Part shown: one piece after another, positions 1 through 9,037 of the stretch | How positions within the stretch are numbered: position 1 is the stretch's first letter | Layout: each line of letters opens with the position of its first letter | Assembly: GCA_001404055.1 (NCBI GenBank) | Contig: CXTY01000014.1 | Span: 62,001 to 126,000 of the forward strand | Length of the DNA stretch: 64,000 bases | Direction: 5' to 3' | Source of the DNA: Roseibium album | GTDB taxonomy: Bacteria; Pseudomonadota; Alphaproteobacteria; Rhizobiales; Stappiaceae | Program-made: the position numbers and the translations under genes | Notes under the pieces: generated by a model | Seen by the model: only the letters and a program-made list of their open reading frames with translations | Told to the model about the DNA's origin: nothing | Databases searched by the model: none

Positions 1-1
1 T

Positions 2-379
2 TGGGTTGAACTTATCGATTCTTATGGTGAAGTGATTTACGACTCGGAAGTGAGCAAGAATGAAACTCATCTTCTCCCAGATGGCAGGGCAGTTGTTGTC
101 CGCGCCATGGATCAGGAAAACCTGATTGCTGGCAAGGATGAGTCACGACTGATAACCGAAGGTGCCCTGATGGTCACCAGACGGGTTGTCAACGATGGTT
201 TTGATGCCACGACCGTTGAACTCATTGAAACAAATGAAGAACCGCTAAAACGAGGTCCAATTCTTCAGGTTGCAGATTTTGGACAACTCGTCTGGCAAAA
301 ACTCGTTGCCCTGTTCGATGCAGCTAGTTCCCGCGTTGAAGTTGCCTGGAACTGGATCGTTGATACTCTGCAGGCCTGA
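2..379 (+). CDS. C-terminal part of an unrecognised protein (runs off left edge)
   Basis: The reading frame is open from the first complete codon of the window, so the start lies upstream and only about 125 C-terminal residues are visible. The fragment is acidic, has no cysteine, and shows no membrane segment or motif I recognise; it ends in a short Trp-containing helix-like tail. A perfect 9-bp hairpin follows the stop directly, which supports a real gene end. Function unknown; a GTG at position 32 could be read as a start but the frame clearly continues leftwards. Confidence 0.6.
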   Translation, partial: WVELIDSYGEVIYDSEVSKNETHLLPDGRAVVVRAMDQENLIAGKDESRLITEGALMVTRRVVNDGFDATTVELIETNEEPLKRGPILQVADFGQLVWQKLVALFDAASSRVEVAWNWIVDTLQA

Positions 380-400
380 GGTCTCGCTAAAAACTGTCAT

Positions 401-428
401 GGTCCGCAATCAATTGCGGACCCTTTGA
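401..428 (+). terminator. Rho-independent-like hairpin after the first gene
   Basis: A perfect 9-bp stem with a 4-nt loop lies 22 bp after the stop codon at 379 and is followed by a short CCCTTTG tract. The U-run is weak, so termination efficiency is uncertain, but position and symmetry fit a gene-end hairpin. Confidence 0.6.
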
Positions 429-918
429 CGTGTCATGACACTGTGCAATTGCCGAACTGGTTGATTCATTCGTTTGACTGGATAAGGAAAGTTTGCGCGA
501 ACACGCCAAACAGCCACCGTTTTCAATAGCTCAGAAGAACTCAATAAAAGTCTGCCTTGACCAGGCGGTGGCGCTCGCCGCGCCCTCTGGAAAGTCTATC
601 AAACAACTTCTATACAAAGCCGCCTGACCAAACAGTTGCCTCTGGTGAAACTGATCCATTATTGGGGAGCCGGCTTCGGAAAATCATTCAACAAGTTGAC
701 AGGTAGGAGAAACGTCCGCTTTCAGCGAGTTGTCTCGAATTATCGCATTTTTGAGCCCGCAACAGGATGAGTGAGAAGCTCGCAAGGCTTTTAAAACTGC
801 CGCAAACGTGTACCATTTTATTCCAAACACGTATTAGGCGCGTCAAGCGAAAGAGAGCCCAAGTGGTCGCGCTTGATGCAAATTGCGCAAGACAGATGAA
901 ATTTCAAGAGGTTCTGCC
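429..918. other. Intergenic stretch without a supported gene
   Basis: About 490 bp with no convincing reading frame on either strand. It presumably holds the promoter of the methyltransferase gene at 919. A 51-codon frame starting at 767 overlaps that ATG but has a poor start context and basic, low-quality coding character, so it is not called. Confidence 0.5.
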
Positions 919-2160
919 ATGAATGAGCCTATTGTTCTGACACAAGACAATCTCCGTATCGAACTTAAAGGGGTGCCCCGCCTCGCCAGAATGGCTGCCA
1001 GTCTGGCGGTAAAAATTCGATACGGGTCCTTGGAAATAAGTTTTCCCGACAACAGACGGTTCCAGATCAAGGGCCGAGAAGAAGGCCCTTTCGGAGTCCT
1101 CAACATTCACAACTGGCGGTTCTTCCGAATGGTGGTTCAGGCTGGCGATGTTGGCATGGGCGAAGCTTTCATGGCCGGTTATTGGTCCTCTCCGGACGTG
1201 ACGACGTTTCTGGAAGTCTTTTGCATCAATCAGGGCTCTACTCTAGAGGCACTGCAAGGAAGACCCTTTTCACGCTTTCTCCTGTCTATACGCCACTGGT
1301 TGAATACCAATACCAGAAGCGGGGCGAAACGGAACGTATCAGCACATTATGATCTGGGGAACGCGTTCTACAAAAAATGGTTAGACCCGTCGATGACTTA
1401 CTCGTCGGCAATCTACAACGACGAAACGAAAAGCCTGGAACAGGCGCAAGCGGAAAAATATTCATCGCTGATCAAGCAAACCGGCATCGAACCAAACCAC
1501 ACTGTTCTCGAAATCGGCTGTGGGTGGGGTGGTTTTGCAGAATATGTCGCTAAAACTGTAGGCGCAAAAGTCCGAGCTCTGACTATATCCAAGGAACAAT
1601 TCGATTATGCCCGCGAACGGATTTTTAATGCCGGTCTGACCGATAAGGTCGACGTGGTCTTTCAAGATTATCGCGATGAACGAGGTGTATTTGATCGCAT
1701 CGCATCGATCGAAATGTTTGAAGCTGTGGGTGAAAGATACTGGCCTACCTATTTCAAACAATTGTCCAGGTGCCTGAAGCCTGGCGGCAAGGCCGGGCTT
1801 CAGATCATAACTATTCAGGACCGCATGTTTGAAGACTACCGCAGAGGAACCGATTTCATCCAACGCCATATTTTTCCAGGGGGAATGCTACCCCCGCCCG
1901 GGAAACTGGCGGAGATTGGAAAGAACCTGGGACTGGACCTAACCGACCAAAAGATCTTTGGTCAGGACTATGCACGTACCCTTGCAGAGTGGCGCCAAAG
2001 TTTCGGGCAGGCCTGGCCTCAAATTCGTCCGCTTGGCTTCGACGACCAATTCAAAAGGCTCTGGGAGTTCTACCTCCACTATTGCGAAGCTGGCTTCAGG
2101 TCGGGAAACATCGATGTCCGGCAAATGGTTTATGTCAAAGCCCCTGGTAAGGCGAATTGA
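919..2160 (+). CDS. cfa: Cyclopropane-fatty-acyl-phospholipid synthase family methyltransferase
   Basis: A 413-residue SAM-dependent methyltransferase of the CFA synthase family, which transfers a methylene from SAM onto the double bond of unsaturated acyl chains in membrane phospholipids. The N-terminal 120 residues match the substrate-binding part (GMGEAFMAGYWSSPD). The SAM-binding glycine motif VLEIGCGWGG starts near residue 196, followed by the family segments SIEMFEAVG and FIFPGG-like HIFPGGMLPPP. ATG 919 is chosen over the upstream TTG at 883 because AAGAGG lies 8 bp before it. Length fits the family. No amine oxidase or DUF1365 partner, common next to cfa paralogues, is adjacent, so a variant activity on another lipid cannot be excluded. 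Confidence 0.88.
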   Translation: MNEPIVLTQDNLRIELKGVPRLARMAASLAVKIRYGSLEISFPDNRRFQIKGREEGPFGVLNIHNWRFFRMVVQAGDVGMGEAFMAGYWSSPDVTTFLEVFCINQGSTLEALQGRPFSRFLLSIRHWLNTNTRSGAKRNVSAHYDLGNAFYKKWLDPSMTYSSAIYNDETKSLEQAQAEKYSSLIKQTGIEPNHTVLEIGCGWGGFAEYVAKTVGAKVRALTISKEQFDYARERIFNAGLTDKVDVVFQDYRDERGVFDRIASIEMFEAVGERYWPTYFKQLSRCLKPGGKAGLQIITIQDRMFEDYRRGTDFIQRHIFPGGMLPPPGKLAEIGKNLGLDLTDQKIFGQDYARTLAEWRQSFGQAWPQIRPLGFDDQFKRLWEFYLHYCEAGFRSGNIDVRQMVYVKAPGKAN

Positions 2161-2479
2161 GTTCCCTGGAGCTTGAGCTCACAAAGACGAACAACAATTA
2201 CAGCAGTTGGACTGCAAGACAGATTAACCGCCCACGTCTTGTCGACTTTACACGTGTTCTCTTTTGCCAAAAACAAGGAACAGCATTTTCCAAACCCCGT
2301 TGATTGGGCAAAGATATTTGGATGCTCAGGGCCAGACCGGGAACATAGATACTGGCAATCCAACCTTAAAGCCTTACATTGCAAAGTTGATCATCAAGGC
2401 CTGGGCTATTAGCGTCCAGAACTCATCGCATTATCCGATCGGCACAGCAAAGCCGATCAGGTCAGCCAGGAATGAATAA
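2161..2479. other. Intergenic region upstream of cysK
   Basis: About 320 bp. Overlapping short frames are present but have no ribosome-binding site or recognisable product. It ends in an AGGAATGA Shine-Dalgarno for cysK. I see no riboswitch fold. Confidence 0.4.
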
Positions 2480-3514
2480 ATGACCGTGTCCGCTTCTGTT
2501 GTCGACGCAATCGGCAACACACCTTTGATCCGTTTGAATGCTCTTTCCGAAGAGACCGGGTGTGAGATTCTTGGCAAGGCCGAATTCATGAACCCCGGAC
2601 AGTCGGTCAAGGACCGCCCTGCCCGGCAGATGATTCTCGAAGCTGAAGCACGAGGTGATTTAAAACCCGGCGGCGTAATTGTTGAAGGCACCGCCGGCAA
2701 TACCGGCATTGGCCTGGCACTGGTTGCGAGCGCCCGTGGATACCGGACAGTCATCGTTATCCCAGAGACCCAGAGCCAGGAAAAGAAAGACATGTTGCGC
2801 CTGTCCGGCGCAGAATTGGTGGAAGTACCGGCAAAACCTTTCAAGGACCCAAACAACTATCAGCATGTTGCTCGCCGACTGGCAGAGGAGATGGCAAAGA
2901 CGGAACCGAATGGCGTCATATTTGCCGATCAGTGGAACAACCTGGACAACAGGAAGGCTCACTATTTGACCACTGGGCCTGAAATACTGGCTCAAACCGA
3001 CGGTAAAGTTGACGGTTTCATTTGCGCGGTTGGATCCGGGGGCACACTTGCCGGTGTCTCCAAATTTCTCCAGGAAAATAAATCTGGTGTGGTTATTGGT
3101 TGTGCTGACCCGCGCGGCGCGGCAATGCAATCACTGTTCACGACCGGCAAAGCCGTTGCGTCTGAAGGTGGGTCGATTTCGGAAGGCATAGGCCTTGGCC
3201 GCAGCACGCCGATTGTTGAAGACGTGAAGGTCGACCACGCCTACACCATCTCAGACGAAGAAGCATTGCCCCTGGTTTTTGATCTCGCCCAAAACGAGGG
3301 CTTGCTGCTTGGAGGGTCGGCCGCCATCAACATGGCTGGCGCCCGCAGGCTTGCCAAAGAAATGGGTCCGGGAAAAACCATCGTCACCCTTTTGTGTGAC
3401 CACGGAACACGTTACCAGTCGAAGCTTTTCAACCCAGACTTCTTGCGCTCCAAAGATCTACCTGTTCCTGCCTGGCTGGAGCGGAAGGTGAACATTACGG
3501 CGCCATTTGTCTGA
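2480..3514 (+). CDS. cysK: Cysteine synthase A (O-acetylserine sulfhydrylase)
   Basis: A 344-residue fold-type II PLP enzyme that makes cysteine from O-acetylserine and sulfide in the cytoplasm. Seen: IGNTPLIRLN near the N-terminus, the Schiff-base lysine in SVKDRPA (about residue 44), the substrate loop EGTAGNTGIGLA, and the glycine-rich phosphate loop GSGGTLAG. Length matches the alphaproteobacterial form, which is longer than the E. coli enzyme by a C-terminal extension (here ending near NITAPFV). A good AGGA site precedes ATG 2480. The next gene, cls, follows after 27 bp and could be co-transcribed. Confidence 0.93.
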   Translation: MTVSASVVDAIGNTPLIRLNALSEETGCEILGKAEFMNPGQSVKDRPARQMILEAEARGDLKPGGVIVEGTAGNTGIGLALVASARGYRTVIVIPETQSQEKKDMLRLSGAELVEVPAKPFKDPNNYQHVARRLAEEMAKTEPNGVIFADQWNNLDNRKAHYLTTGPEILAQTDGKVDGFICAVGSGGTLAGVSKFLQENKSGVVIGCADPRGAAMQSLFTTGKAVASEGGSISEGIGLGRSTPIVEDVKVDHAYTISDEEALPLVFDLAQNEGLLLGGSAAINMAGARRLAKEMGPGKTIVTLLCDHGTRYQSKLFNPDFLRSKDLPVPAWLERKVNITAPFV

Positions 3515-3541
3515 TAAACTCCAAACAAAAACTGGGATTCC

Positions 3542-5056
3542 ATGGGGCTGCACGACCCAAAGCTTGCGCATGATGGTGCTGCTGCCGAAGCGGTGATCAG
3601 AGACGCCGTAACCGACGCGAGCATTTTGGACATTATGGCGGCCAATCTCGGACTGGTCGCAGCCTTTCTCGCAGCCGTGTACCTGACAGCTGGTATCTGC
3701 GCGGTCAGAGAAGTCATGAATTCTCGGACATCGCAAGGTTCTGTAGCCTGGCTGCTGTCGCTCTTTTTCCTTCCGTATCTGACGGTCCCCCTCTACTTCG
3801 TTTTTGGCTGGCGGTCCTTTTCTGACTACGCAAAAATACAGGCAACTTTGGGTCGGACAGAAAGAGCACGCAGGGCAGACGAACTCGGACTGACCGATCA
3901 CGAAGAAACCAGAGATTGGCCGGTTCTCTCACGGGTTGCTGGCGTTCCATTTCTGGCTGGTAACAAATCCGAGCTGCTCATTGATGGCGACGCAACTTTC
4001 ACCGCGATCAAGGACGCAATAGCACGCGCGCAAACCGATATATTCTTCCAGTTCTTTACTGTTCACGACGACACGCTCGGCCGGGAAATGGCAGACGCTC
4101 TCATCGCTCGTGCAAAAGATGGTTTGAACGTTTGTTTCCTCTACGATGATGTCGGCAGCCATCGACTACCCAGCGAATTTATCGCCCGGCTGAAGAGAGC
4201 CGGCGTAAAAGTCTGTGGGTTTAACGAAAACCATCGCTTTCTGAAACTTCTCGGCCCAATGCGGCTCAACTATCGTAACCATCGCAAGCTGGTGGTGACC
4301 GATTTCCGGGAAGCCTTTGTTGGTGGGCACAATGTTGCGGACCAATATGTAGGAAGAGATAAATGGTTCGGGCATTGGCGCGACACGCATGTGAAAGTTG
4401 AAGGTCCGGCTGCGGTCGCCTGTGCGCTTTCTTTTGTCGAGGATTGGCTTTGGGCAAGTGGTGAGCGCATCGAGTTACCACTGGTCAGAGATATTCCGAT
4501 GCCAGGAGATGAGTCGGTTCTAGTGATGCCAACCGGCCCAGCAGACAAATTGGAAGAATGTGCCATTGCATTTGTCGAGGCGGCGGCCCAGGCAAAAAAG
4601 CGCCTTTGGATAACGACACCCTACCTGGTGCCTTCGCTGGACGTTCAAACAGCACTTTGTTCAGCATCAATGCGCGGCGTTGACGTGCGCATCCTTCTGC
4701 CAGAAAAACGAGATCACTGGACAGTCTGGCTTGCAAGCCACGCTTACGAAGACGCTCTGGTTCAACGTGGTATCAAGGTCTACAGATACACGGACGGATT
4801 TTTGCATCAGAAAGTCACGTTGATGGATGACGATCTTGTGTCGATCGGGACGGTCAACTTCGACAATCGATCTTTCCAGATCAACTTCGAACTTACGCTC
4901 TGGTTCACCCATGAGCGCATGATCCGCAATGTCGAGAAAATGCTGGAAACAGATTTTCAGAGCGCCCGGCTTACCTGGCCGGATGCATTTCAGTCACGCA
5001 GCTACTTTTTTCGAGTGTTTGCGCAAGGGGCAAGGTTGTTATCACCCATATTGTAG
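3542..5056 (+). CDS. cls: Cardiolipin synthase (phospholipase D superfamily)
   Basis: A 504-residue membrane-anchored PLD-family enzyme that condenses phosphatidylglycerol (or PG and PE) into cardiolipin. Two membrane segments occur in the first 95 residues, including the PLDc_N signature (SVAWLLSLFFLPYLTVPLY). Two catalytic HKD motifs are present: HRKLVVTD near residue 246 and HQKVTLMD near residue 422, each followed by the usual GGxN or GTxNFDxRS segment. The start at 3542 lacks a strong ribosome site; an internal ATG just before the first membrane helix is an alternative. With cfa nearby this makes a loose phospholipid-modifying neighbourhood, probably coincidental. Confidence 0.92.
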   Translation: MGLHDPKLAHDGAAAEAVIRDAVTDASILDIMAANLGLVAAFLAAVYLTAGICAVREVMNSRTSQGSVAWLLSLFFLPYLTVPLYFVFGWRSFSDYAKIQATLGRTERARRADELGLTDHEETRDWPVLSRVAGVPFLAGNKSELLIDGDATFTAIKDAIARAQTDIFFQFFTVHDDTLGREMADALIARAKDGLNVCFLYDDVGSHRLPSEFIARLKRAGVKVCGFNENHRFLKLLGPMRLNYRNHRKLVVTDFREAFVGGHNVADQYVGRDKWFGHWRDTHVKVEGPAAVACALSFVEDWLWASGERIELPLVRDIPMPGDESVLVMPTGPADKLEECAIAFVEAAAQAKKRLWITTPYLVPSLDVQTALCSASMRGVDVRILLPEKRDHWTVWLASHAYEDALVQRGIKVYRYTDGFLHQKVTLMDDDLVSIGTVNFDNRSFQINFELTLWFTHERMIRNVEKMLETDFQSARLTWPDAFQSRSYFFRVFAQGARLLSPIL

Positions 5057-5132
5057 TGATAATTCGCTTTGACAAATTGTGCCCACCGAGTGACTTTCAT
5101 CCAAGTGCACCAGTTTTCTATTCAGGCTAAAA

Positions 5133-5783
5133 ATGTTCCCCGAGTTTGTCCCCTCAGCATCCGTTTTGGTTGCCTTTACAGCCGCTGCTCTGGTCCTGAC
5201 ATTCACACCAGGGCCGGACATGACGCTTTTCATGGCCAAAACACTCACGCAAGGGCGCAAGGCAGGAATTGCAGCGGTGCTTGGCGCCACATCCGGTCTC
5301 ATCATTCACACAATACTTGCAGCCATTGGTGTTTCTGCGCTTCTGGCGGCATCAGCGACGGCCTTCACTGTGTTGAAAATAGTTGGAGCAGCTTACCTGA
5401 TCTGGCTTGCCTACCATTCAATTCGAAACGGATCCTCGCTCTCAATTGAAGCTGTTCAGGCACCTAAACAATCGCTCTACAAAGTGTGGCTGCATGGCTT
5501 AGGCGTAAACATACTCAATCCGAAGATCGTCCTGTTTTTCGTAACCTTTCTCCCGCAATTTGTCAGCGCAAGTGACCCCAACGCCGTTTCGAAGTTGATG
5601 TTTCTCGGCGGGTACTTCGTCGTGCTCGGCATGCCTGTCTGCATGTTGATGGTGCTGGGTGCCAGCGCGCTTTCGCGTTTTCTCAAATCATCTCCGAAAA
5701 CCATGCGGGCATGCGATTGGGCATTTGCCGGCATACTGGGCAGTTTTGCGGTGAAACTTCTCGTGGCCAAAGCATCAAACTGA
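5133..5783 (+). CDS. LysE/RhtB family amino-acid exporter
   Basis: A 216-residue integral membrane protein with about six hydrophobic segments. The N-terminal LTFTPGPDM motif, followed by a glycine-rich helix (AVLGATSGLIIH), is diagnostic of LysE/RhtB exporters, which expel amino acids or homoserine lactone-type compounds. GAAYLIWLAYHSIR and LNPKIVLFFVTFLPQF are further family segments. The substrate cannot be read from sequence. It stands alone between cls and alaX. Confidence 0.9.
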   Translation: MFPEFVPSASVLVAFTAAALVLTFTPGPDMTLFMAKTLTQGRKAGIAAVLGATSGLIIHTILAAIGVSALLAASATAFTVLKIVGAAYLIWLAYHSIRNGSSLSIEAVQAPKQSLYKVWLHGLGVNILNPKIVLFFVTFLPQFVSASDPNAVSKLMFLGGYFVVLGMPVCMLMVLGASALSRFLKSSPKTMRACDWAFAGILGSFAVKLLVAKASN

Positions 5784-6034
5784 TACGCCAAGACACGCAA
5801 GTTACAAACTGCCGCCTTTGTTTCCAAAGAGTGTAGTCGAATGACCAACGATCACGGCTTCAATAACTTGACCGAATTTTGGATGTTGCAAGGTGTGAAC
5901 AGTTTCAGCAAACGCTTGGAGCTCGACGAGGCAGGTTCAATTTGTGTCTTCTGACAGGTGTCAACATTTTGCGCTTGCGCTGATACCTGATCATTGCTCA
6001 ATTTGGGATCGCACCAATTTCAGAGGCACCAATC

Positions 6035-6751
6035 ATGACGACACCCTTGTTTCGCGAAGATGCTTATTTGAGAACGTGCGAAGCAGACGTGCTGGGGGTC
6101 AATGATCGTGGCGGTATTCTTCTGGACAGAACAATCTTTTACCCGATGGGCGGCGGTCAACCAGGTGACAGTGGTTACCTGGAACTGGATGACGGCACCC
6201 GGATTGATATTGCCACCACTGTCTATGACGCTGATAAGACAACCATTGTCCACGTGCCGGCGGACGGTCGGTCCCTGCCCTCTTCAGGAACAAAACTGAC
6301 CGCGCATGTTAACTGGGCACGGCGGTACCGCTTGATGCGCATGCATACGGCATTGCATTTATTGTCGGTTGCACTTCCGTTTCCCGTGACAGGTGGCCAA
6401 GTAGGAGATCCGGACGGGCGTCTCGATTTCGATATGGGTGACGAAACAGTCGACAAAGATGCGCTCCTTGAAAGACTCTATTCGCTTACAGCTGGTGACC
6501 ACGATGTGACGACCGAGTGGATTACCGATGAAGAACTCGATGCCAATCCAGGACTTGTAAAGACGATGTCCGTCAAACCGCCGCGTGGTTCGGGTCGTGT
6601 GCGACTGGTTCGGATCGGTGGAAACGTCGACCTTCAACCCTGTGGCGGCACCCATGTAAGCAAGACATCAGAGATTGGTGCGCTTGCCATCGGCAAAACA
6701 GAAAAGAAGGGCAAACAGAACAGACGCGTTCGTATACGCCTGACAGAATGA
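6035..6751 (+). CDS. alaX: Alanyl-tRNA editing protein AlaX
   Basis: A 238-residue free-standing homologue of the AlaRS editing domain, which hydrolyses Ser- or Gly-mischarged tRNA-Ala. Seen: FYPMGGGQPGDSG near the N-terminus, the HTALH zinc motif (HxxxH) near residue 108, and the second zinc motif CGGTHV near residue 202. An AGAGGCACC Shine-Dalgarno precedes the ATG. Length and the absence of an AlaRS catalytic or C-terminal C-Ala domain suggest the AlaX-M/S type. The GFA gene follows after 22 bp, probably in the same transcript. Confidence 0.9.
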   Translation: MTTPLFREDAYLRTCEADVLGVNDRGGILLDRTIFYPMGGGQPGDSGYLELDDGTRIDIATTVYDADKTTIVHVPADGRSLPSSGTKLTAHVNWARRYRLMRMHTALHLLSVALPFPVTGGQVGDPDGRLDFDMGDETVDKDALLERLYSLTAGDHDVTTEWITDEELDANPGLVKTMSVKPPRGSGRVRLVRIGGNVDLQPCGGTHVSKTSEIGALAIGKTEKKGKQNRRVRIRLTE

Positions 6752-6773
6752 ACAAGCCTTCGAGAGGTAAGAC

Positions 6774-7247
6774 ATGAAACTTTCGGGAAGCTGTCAATGC
6801 GGGGCTGTGGAGTTTGAGGTGGAGAGCAAAACACCTTACCCATACATGCGCTGCTACTGCTCCATCTGCCGAAAAGTAGGTGGCAGTGCTGGATTTGCGA
6901 TAAACCTCATGGCGGATTCCGGCAGTCTAAAAGTGCAAGGCGCTGAATCCAAAGCGAATTACAATGCAGTTATTGAAGGCGAGACCAGTTCTGCAGAAAG
7001 ACATTTCTGCAAATCATGTGGGTCGCACCTCTGGGTTTGGGATCCACGTTGGCCCGGACTTATCCACCCTCATGCAGGTGCGGTCGATAGCCCCTTGCCA
7101 ACACCACCCGAGATTGTCCATATCATGCTTGAATTCAAGCCGGACTGGATCGAAGTTCCCGAAGGGCCTGGCCATATCCATTTTCAACGTTACCCGGACA
7201 TGTCGATTGAAGATTGGCACAAGTCCAAGGAACTTATTGAGACCTAA
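6774..7247 (+). CDS. GFA/CENP-V family zinc protein
   Basis: A 157-residue protein of the glutathione-dependent formaldehyde-activating (GFA) fold. The zinc-binding cysteines appear in the canonical order: GSCQCGAVEFEV, RCYCSICRK and CKSCGSHLW. Members bind zinc; the name comes from one characterised member and most have no proven substrate, so no reaction is assigned. GAGAGGTAAG precedes the ATG. The gene sits between alaX (22 bp) and sseA (9 bp) and is likely co-transcribed with both. Confidence 0.87.
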   Translation: MKLSGSCQCGAVEFEVESKTPYPYMRCYCSICRKVGGSAGFAINLMADSGSLKVQGAESKANYNAVIEGETSSAERHFCKSCGSHLWVWDPRWPGLIHPHAGAVDSPLPTPPEIVHIMLEFKPDWIEVPEGPGHIHFQRYPDMSIEDWHKSKELIET

Positions 7248-7256
7248 GGAAACAAA

Positions 7257-8102
7257 ATGACCGACCATCCGCTCGTTTCAACCCAATGGCTGGCCGATCA
7301 CCTCTCTTCTCCCGATCTCGTGGTTATCAATGCGTGGATGCCTCCTGTAACACATCCGGACGCTCCACCGGTTTACCCGAACGCGCATATTCCAGGCGCA
7401 GTCTTCTTTGATATTAATGAGATCTGCGACAAGAGTACCGATCTTCCACACATGCTGCCTGCCCCGCATGTATTTTCTTCCGCGATGCGCAAGCTCGGGG
7501 TCGGAGACGGTCAAACACTGGTGGTTTACGACGATTTTGGTTTCTATTCCGCGCCGCGCGTGTGGTGGACCCTACGCAGCATGGGCGCCGAACGGGTATA
7601 TGTTCTGGATGGCGGGTTTCCCAAGTGGCGCGCGGAAAACCGGGACGTTGAAGATACCACGCCACGCCGCGTGCAAAGCCATTTCAGTTCCCGGCTTAAC
7701 AACGGCGCTGTTGCAGACATCACCCACATTCGCAACGCCATCTCATCAGGGTCCAGGCAGATCCTGGATGCAAGATCCAGCGACCGGTTTGCAGGAAAAG
7801 CGCCTGAGCCTCGAGCTGGATTGCGCACGGGACACATGCCAACGGCCTTCAATCTGCCATTCACACAGCTGATTGGTGAAAACGGAACATTTCGTTCCAA
7901 AGATGAACTGGCACAAGCATACAAAAGCGCCGGTATCGATCTGGAAAAACCGATCACAACCACCTGCGGCTCCGGCGTTACAGCAGCGATCCTCACCTTG
8001 GGCTTGACTGTTCTGGGTGCGCGTGACCTTGCGCTTTATGATGGGTCCTGGTCGGAATGGGGCGCTCGTGACGACACGGATGTCGCCACTGATCCTGCCT
8101 GA
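7257..8102 (+). CDS. sseA: 3-mercaptopyruvate sulfurtransferase (tandem rhodanese)
   Basis: A 281-residue protein with two rhodanese domains. The catalytic cysteine is in the C-terminal domain in TTCGSGVTA, the CGSGVTA signature that separates mercaptopyruvate sulfurtransferases from thiosulfate sulfurtransferases (CRxGxT). The N-terminal inactive domain shows VVINAWMPP and HIPGAVFFDI. It transfers sulfur from 3-mercaptopyruvate to cyanide or thiol acceptors. It is the last gene of the alaX-GFA-sseA run and is followed by a very strong hairpin. Confidence 0.92.
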   Translation: MTDHPLVSTQWLADHLSSPDLVVINAWMPPVTHPDAPPVYPNAHIPGAVFFDINEICDKSTDLPHMLPAPHVFSSAMRKLGVGDGQTLVVYDDFGFYSAPRVWWTLRSMGAERVYVLDGGFPKWRAENRDVEDTTPRRVQSHFSSRLNNGAVADITHIRNAISSGSRQILDARSSDRFAGKAPEPRAGLRTGHMPTAFNLPFTQLIGENGTFRSKDELAQAYKSAGIDLEKPITTTCGSGVTAAILTLGLTVLGARDLALYDGSWSEWGARDDTDVATDPA

Positions 8103-8141
8103 AGGCAGTGCAACCTACGCCAGAAGTAAAGCGAGTTGCGA

Positions 8142-8205
8142 CGGCACAGGGTCAGTTACTCTCCAGATTGCGTGAGTAACTGACCCTGTGCCGACTTTCT
8201 TTTTC
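8142..8205 (+). terminator. 20-bp perfect hairpin terminator overlapping the convergent gene
   Basis: Arms 8142-8161 and 8174-8193 are perfectly complementary with a 12-nt loop, followed on the plus strand by ACTTTCTTTTTC. This makes a strong terminator for the sseA transcript. The last codons and stop of the convergent HD-domain gene (stop at 8156) are inside the hairpin. No T-run exists in the minus direction, so it is expected to work mainly for plus-strand transcripts. Confidence 0.85.
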
Positions 8206-8968
8206 TGCTCCCGAGGCTGATCAGGAAGTCTCCACGGGTACCGCTCAGGTGATGGCCGGGCCAGATCTCCAGTTCGTTGAAAAGATCACCCTTGGGATAT
8301 TCGGTCAGCACCTGTTGATGAATTGATTTTGCAATCCGCTTCCGGCCCATTCCGAACACGTCGCACATCGCACCGCGCGATAACAGATGCGCTTCGATGC
8401 CACTAACCCGATCTGACACATAGGCATTCAGATGCAAGCCGATTGCGTCAGCAATTTTCTTCACTTTCGCCCGATCATGCCCTTTTCCGACAAGATGATG
8501 TTTGCAGCGCTCGACACCATAAACCACAAAACAACACTCTCGCGGCTCCGAGTTCCTGCCTTTGGCAAGACCAACATCATGAAGAATTGCTGCGGCAAAC
8601 AAGATCTCACGATCTACCTCCAGCTTCCTGTATCCGCCTAGCAGCATGGCCCAGTAGTAGCTTCTCCAACTGTGACGCATCAGCTCCAGGCCCTGTACAT
8701 CATCTGCAAAGTCAAAGGCGTCCCGCACCAGCGCGGTGTCTGGTGGCTGCATTCCCTCCAAGTCAGAACCAAATGCATCCATCAGACCACTCCGGTCCAA
8801 CAACGTGTCCATGGCTTCGAGTGCTGTCATTCGGCCCATGTTGATCAAAATTCTCAGTTTCTCAATCCGGGTCAATCGTCCCTTGCTAAACGCCCCTGCA
8901 CGCTTCCCCCATTCGATTGTTCCCATTTTGGAACCACTCTCAGACACCTCGCAATGTGTTATCATCAT
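8156..8968 (-). CDS. HD-domain putative metal-dependent phosphohydrolase
   Basis: About 270 residues. A single HD domain is recognised from an upstream histidine in LMRHSWRSYYWA, then the HD pair in AAILHDVGLAKG, as in HD proteins annotated as cyanamide-hydratase-like or phosphohydrolases. No GYP motif is present, so it is not a c-di-GMP phosphodiesterase of that class. The substrate is unknown. Two adjacent ATG codons are possible; GGAGTGA lies just before them. It is divergent from a TetR regulator with a large palindrome between them, so it is a likely target of that regulator. Its 3' end lies within the sseA terminator. Confidence 0.75.
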   Translation of the reverse strand: MMITHCEVSESGSKMGTIEWGKRAGAFSKGRLTRIEKLRILINMGRMTALEAMDTLLDRSGLMDAFGSDLEGMQPPDTALVRDAFDFADDVQGLELMRHSWRSYYWAMLLGGYRKLEVDREILFAAAILHDVGLAKGRNSEPRECCFVVYGVERCKHHLVGKGHDRAKVKKIADAIGLHLNAYVSDRVSGIEAHLLSRGAMCDVFGMGRKRIAKSIHQQVLTEYPKGDLFNELEIWPGHHLSGTRGDFLISLGSRKRKSAQGQLLTQSGE

Positions 8969-8983
8969 TCACTCCATTTTTTG

Positions 8984-9033
8984 TACCGTATCGCATAAAA
9001 ATAGACACGTCGATATTTTTATGCGAATTGGTA
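8984..9033. promoter_or_regulatory. Probable TetR operator in the divergent promoter
   Basis: A perfect 12-bp inverted repeat (CGCATAAAAATA at 8992-9003 and its complement at 9014-9025) is centred on a 10-bp spacer, with outer TACC/GGTA half-sites at 8984-8987 and 9030-9033. It fills the gap between the HD gene and the TetR gene, so it could control both. Confidence 0.75.
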
Positions 9034-9037
9034 TAAA

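Noticed and set aside
883-918. Upstream TTG start for the CFA methyltransferase
   Set aside because: ATG 919 has a clear AAGAGG at 8 bp and gives the usual family length; the TTG has no ribosome site.
767-922. 51-codon plus-strand frame overlapping the CFA methyltransferase start
   Set aside because: The start has no usable ribosome-binding site, the product is basic and unlike a protein family, and the AAGAGG site for the real gene lies inside it.
5841-5954. 37-residue plus-strand frame between the LysE exporter and alaX
   Set aside because: Weak AGAG site and no recognisable product; it could be real but nothing beyond length supports it.
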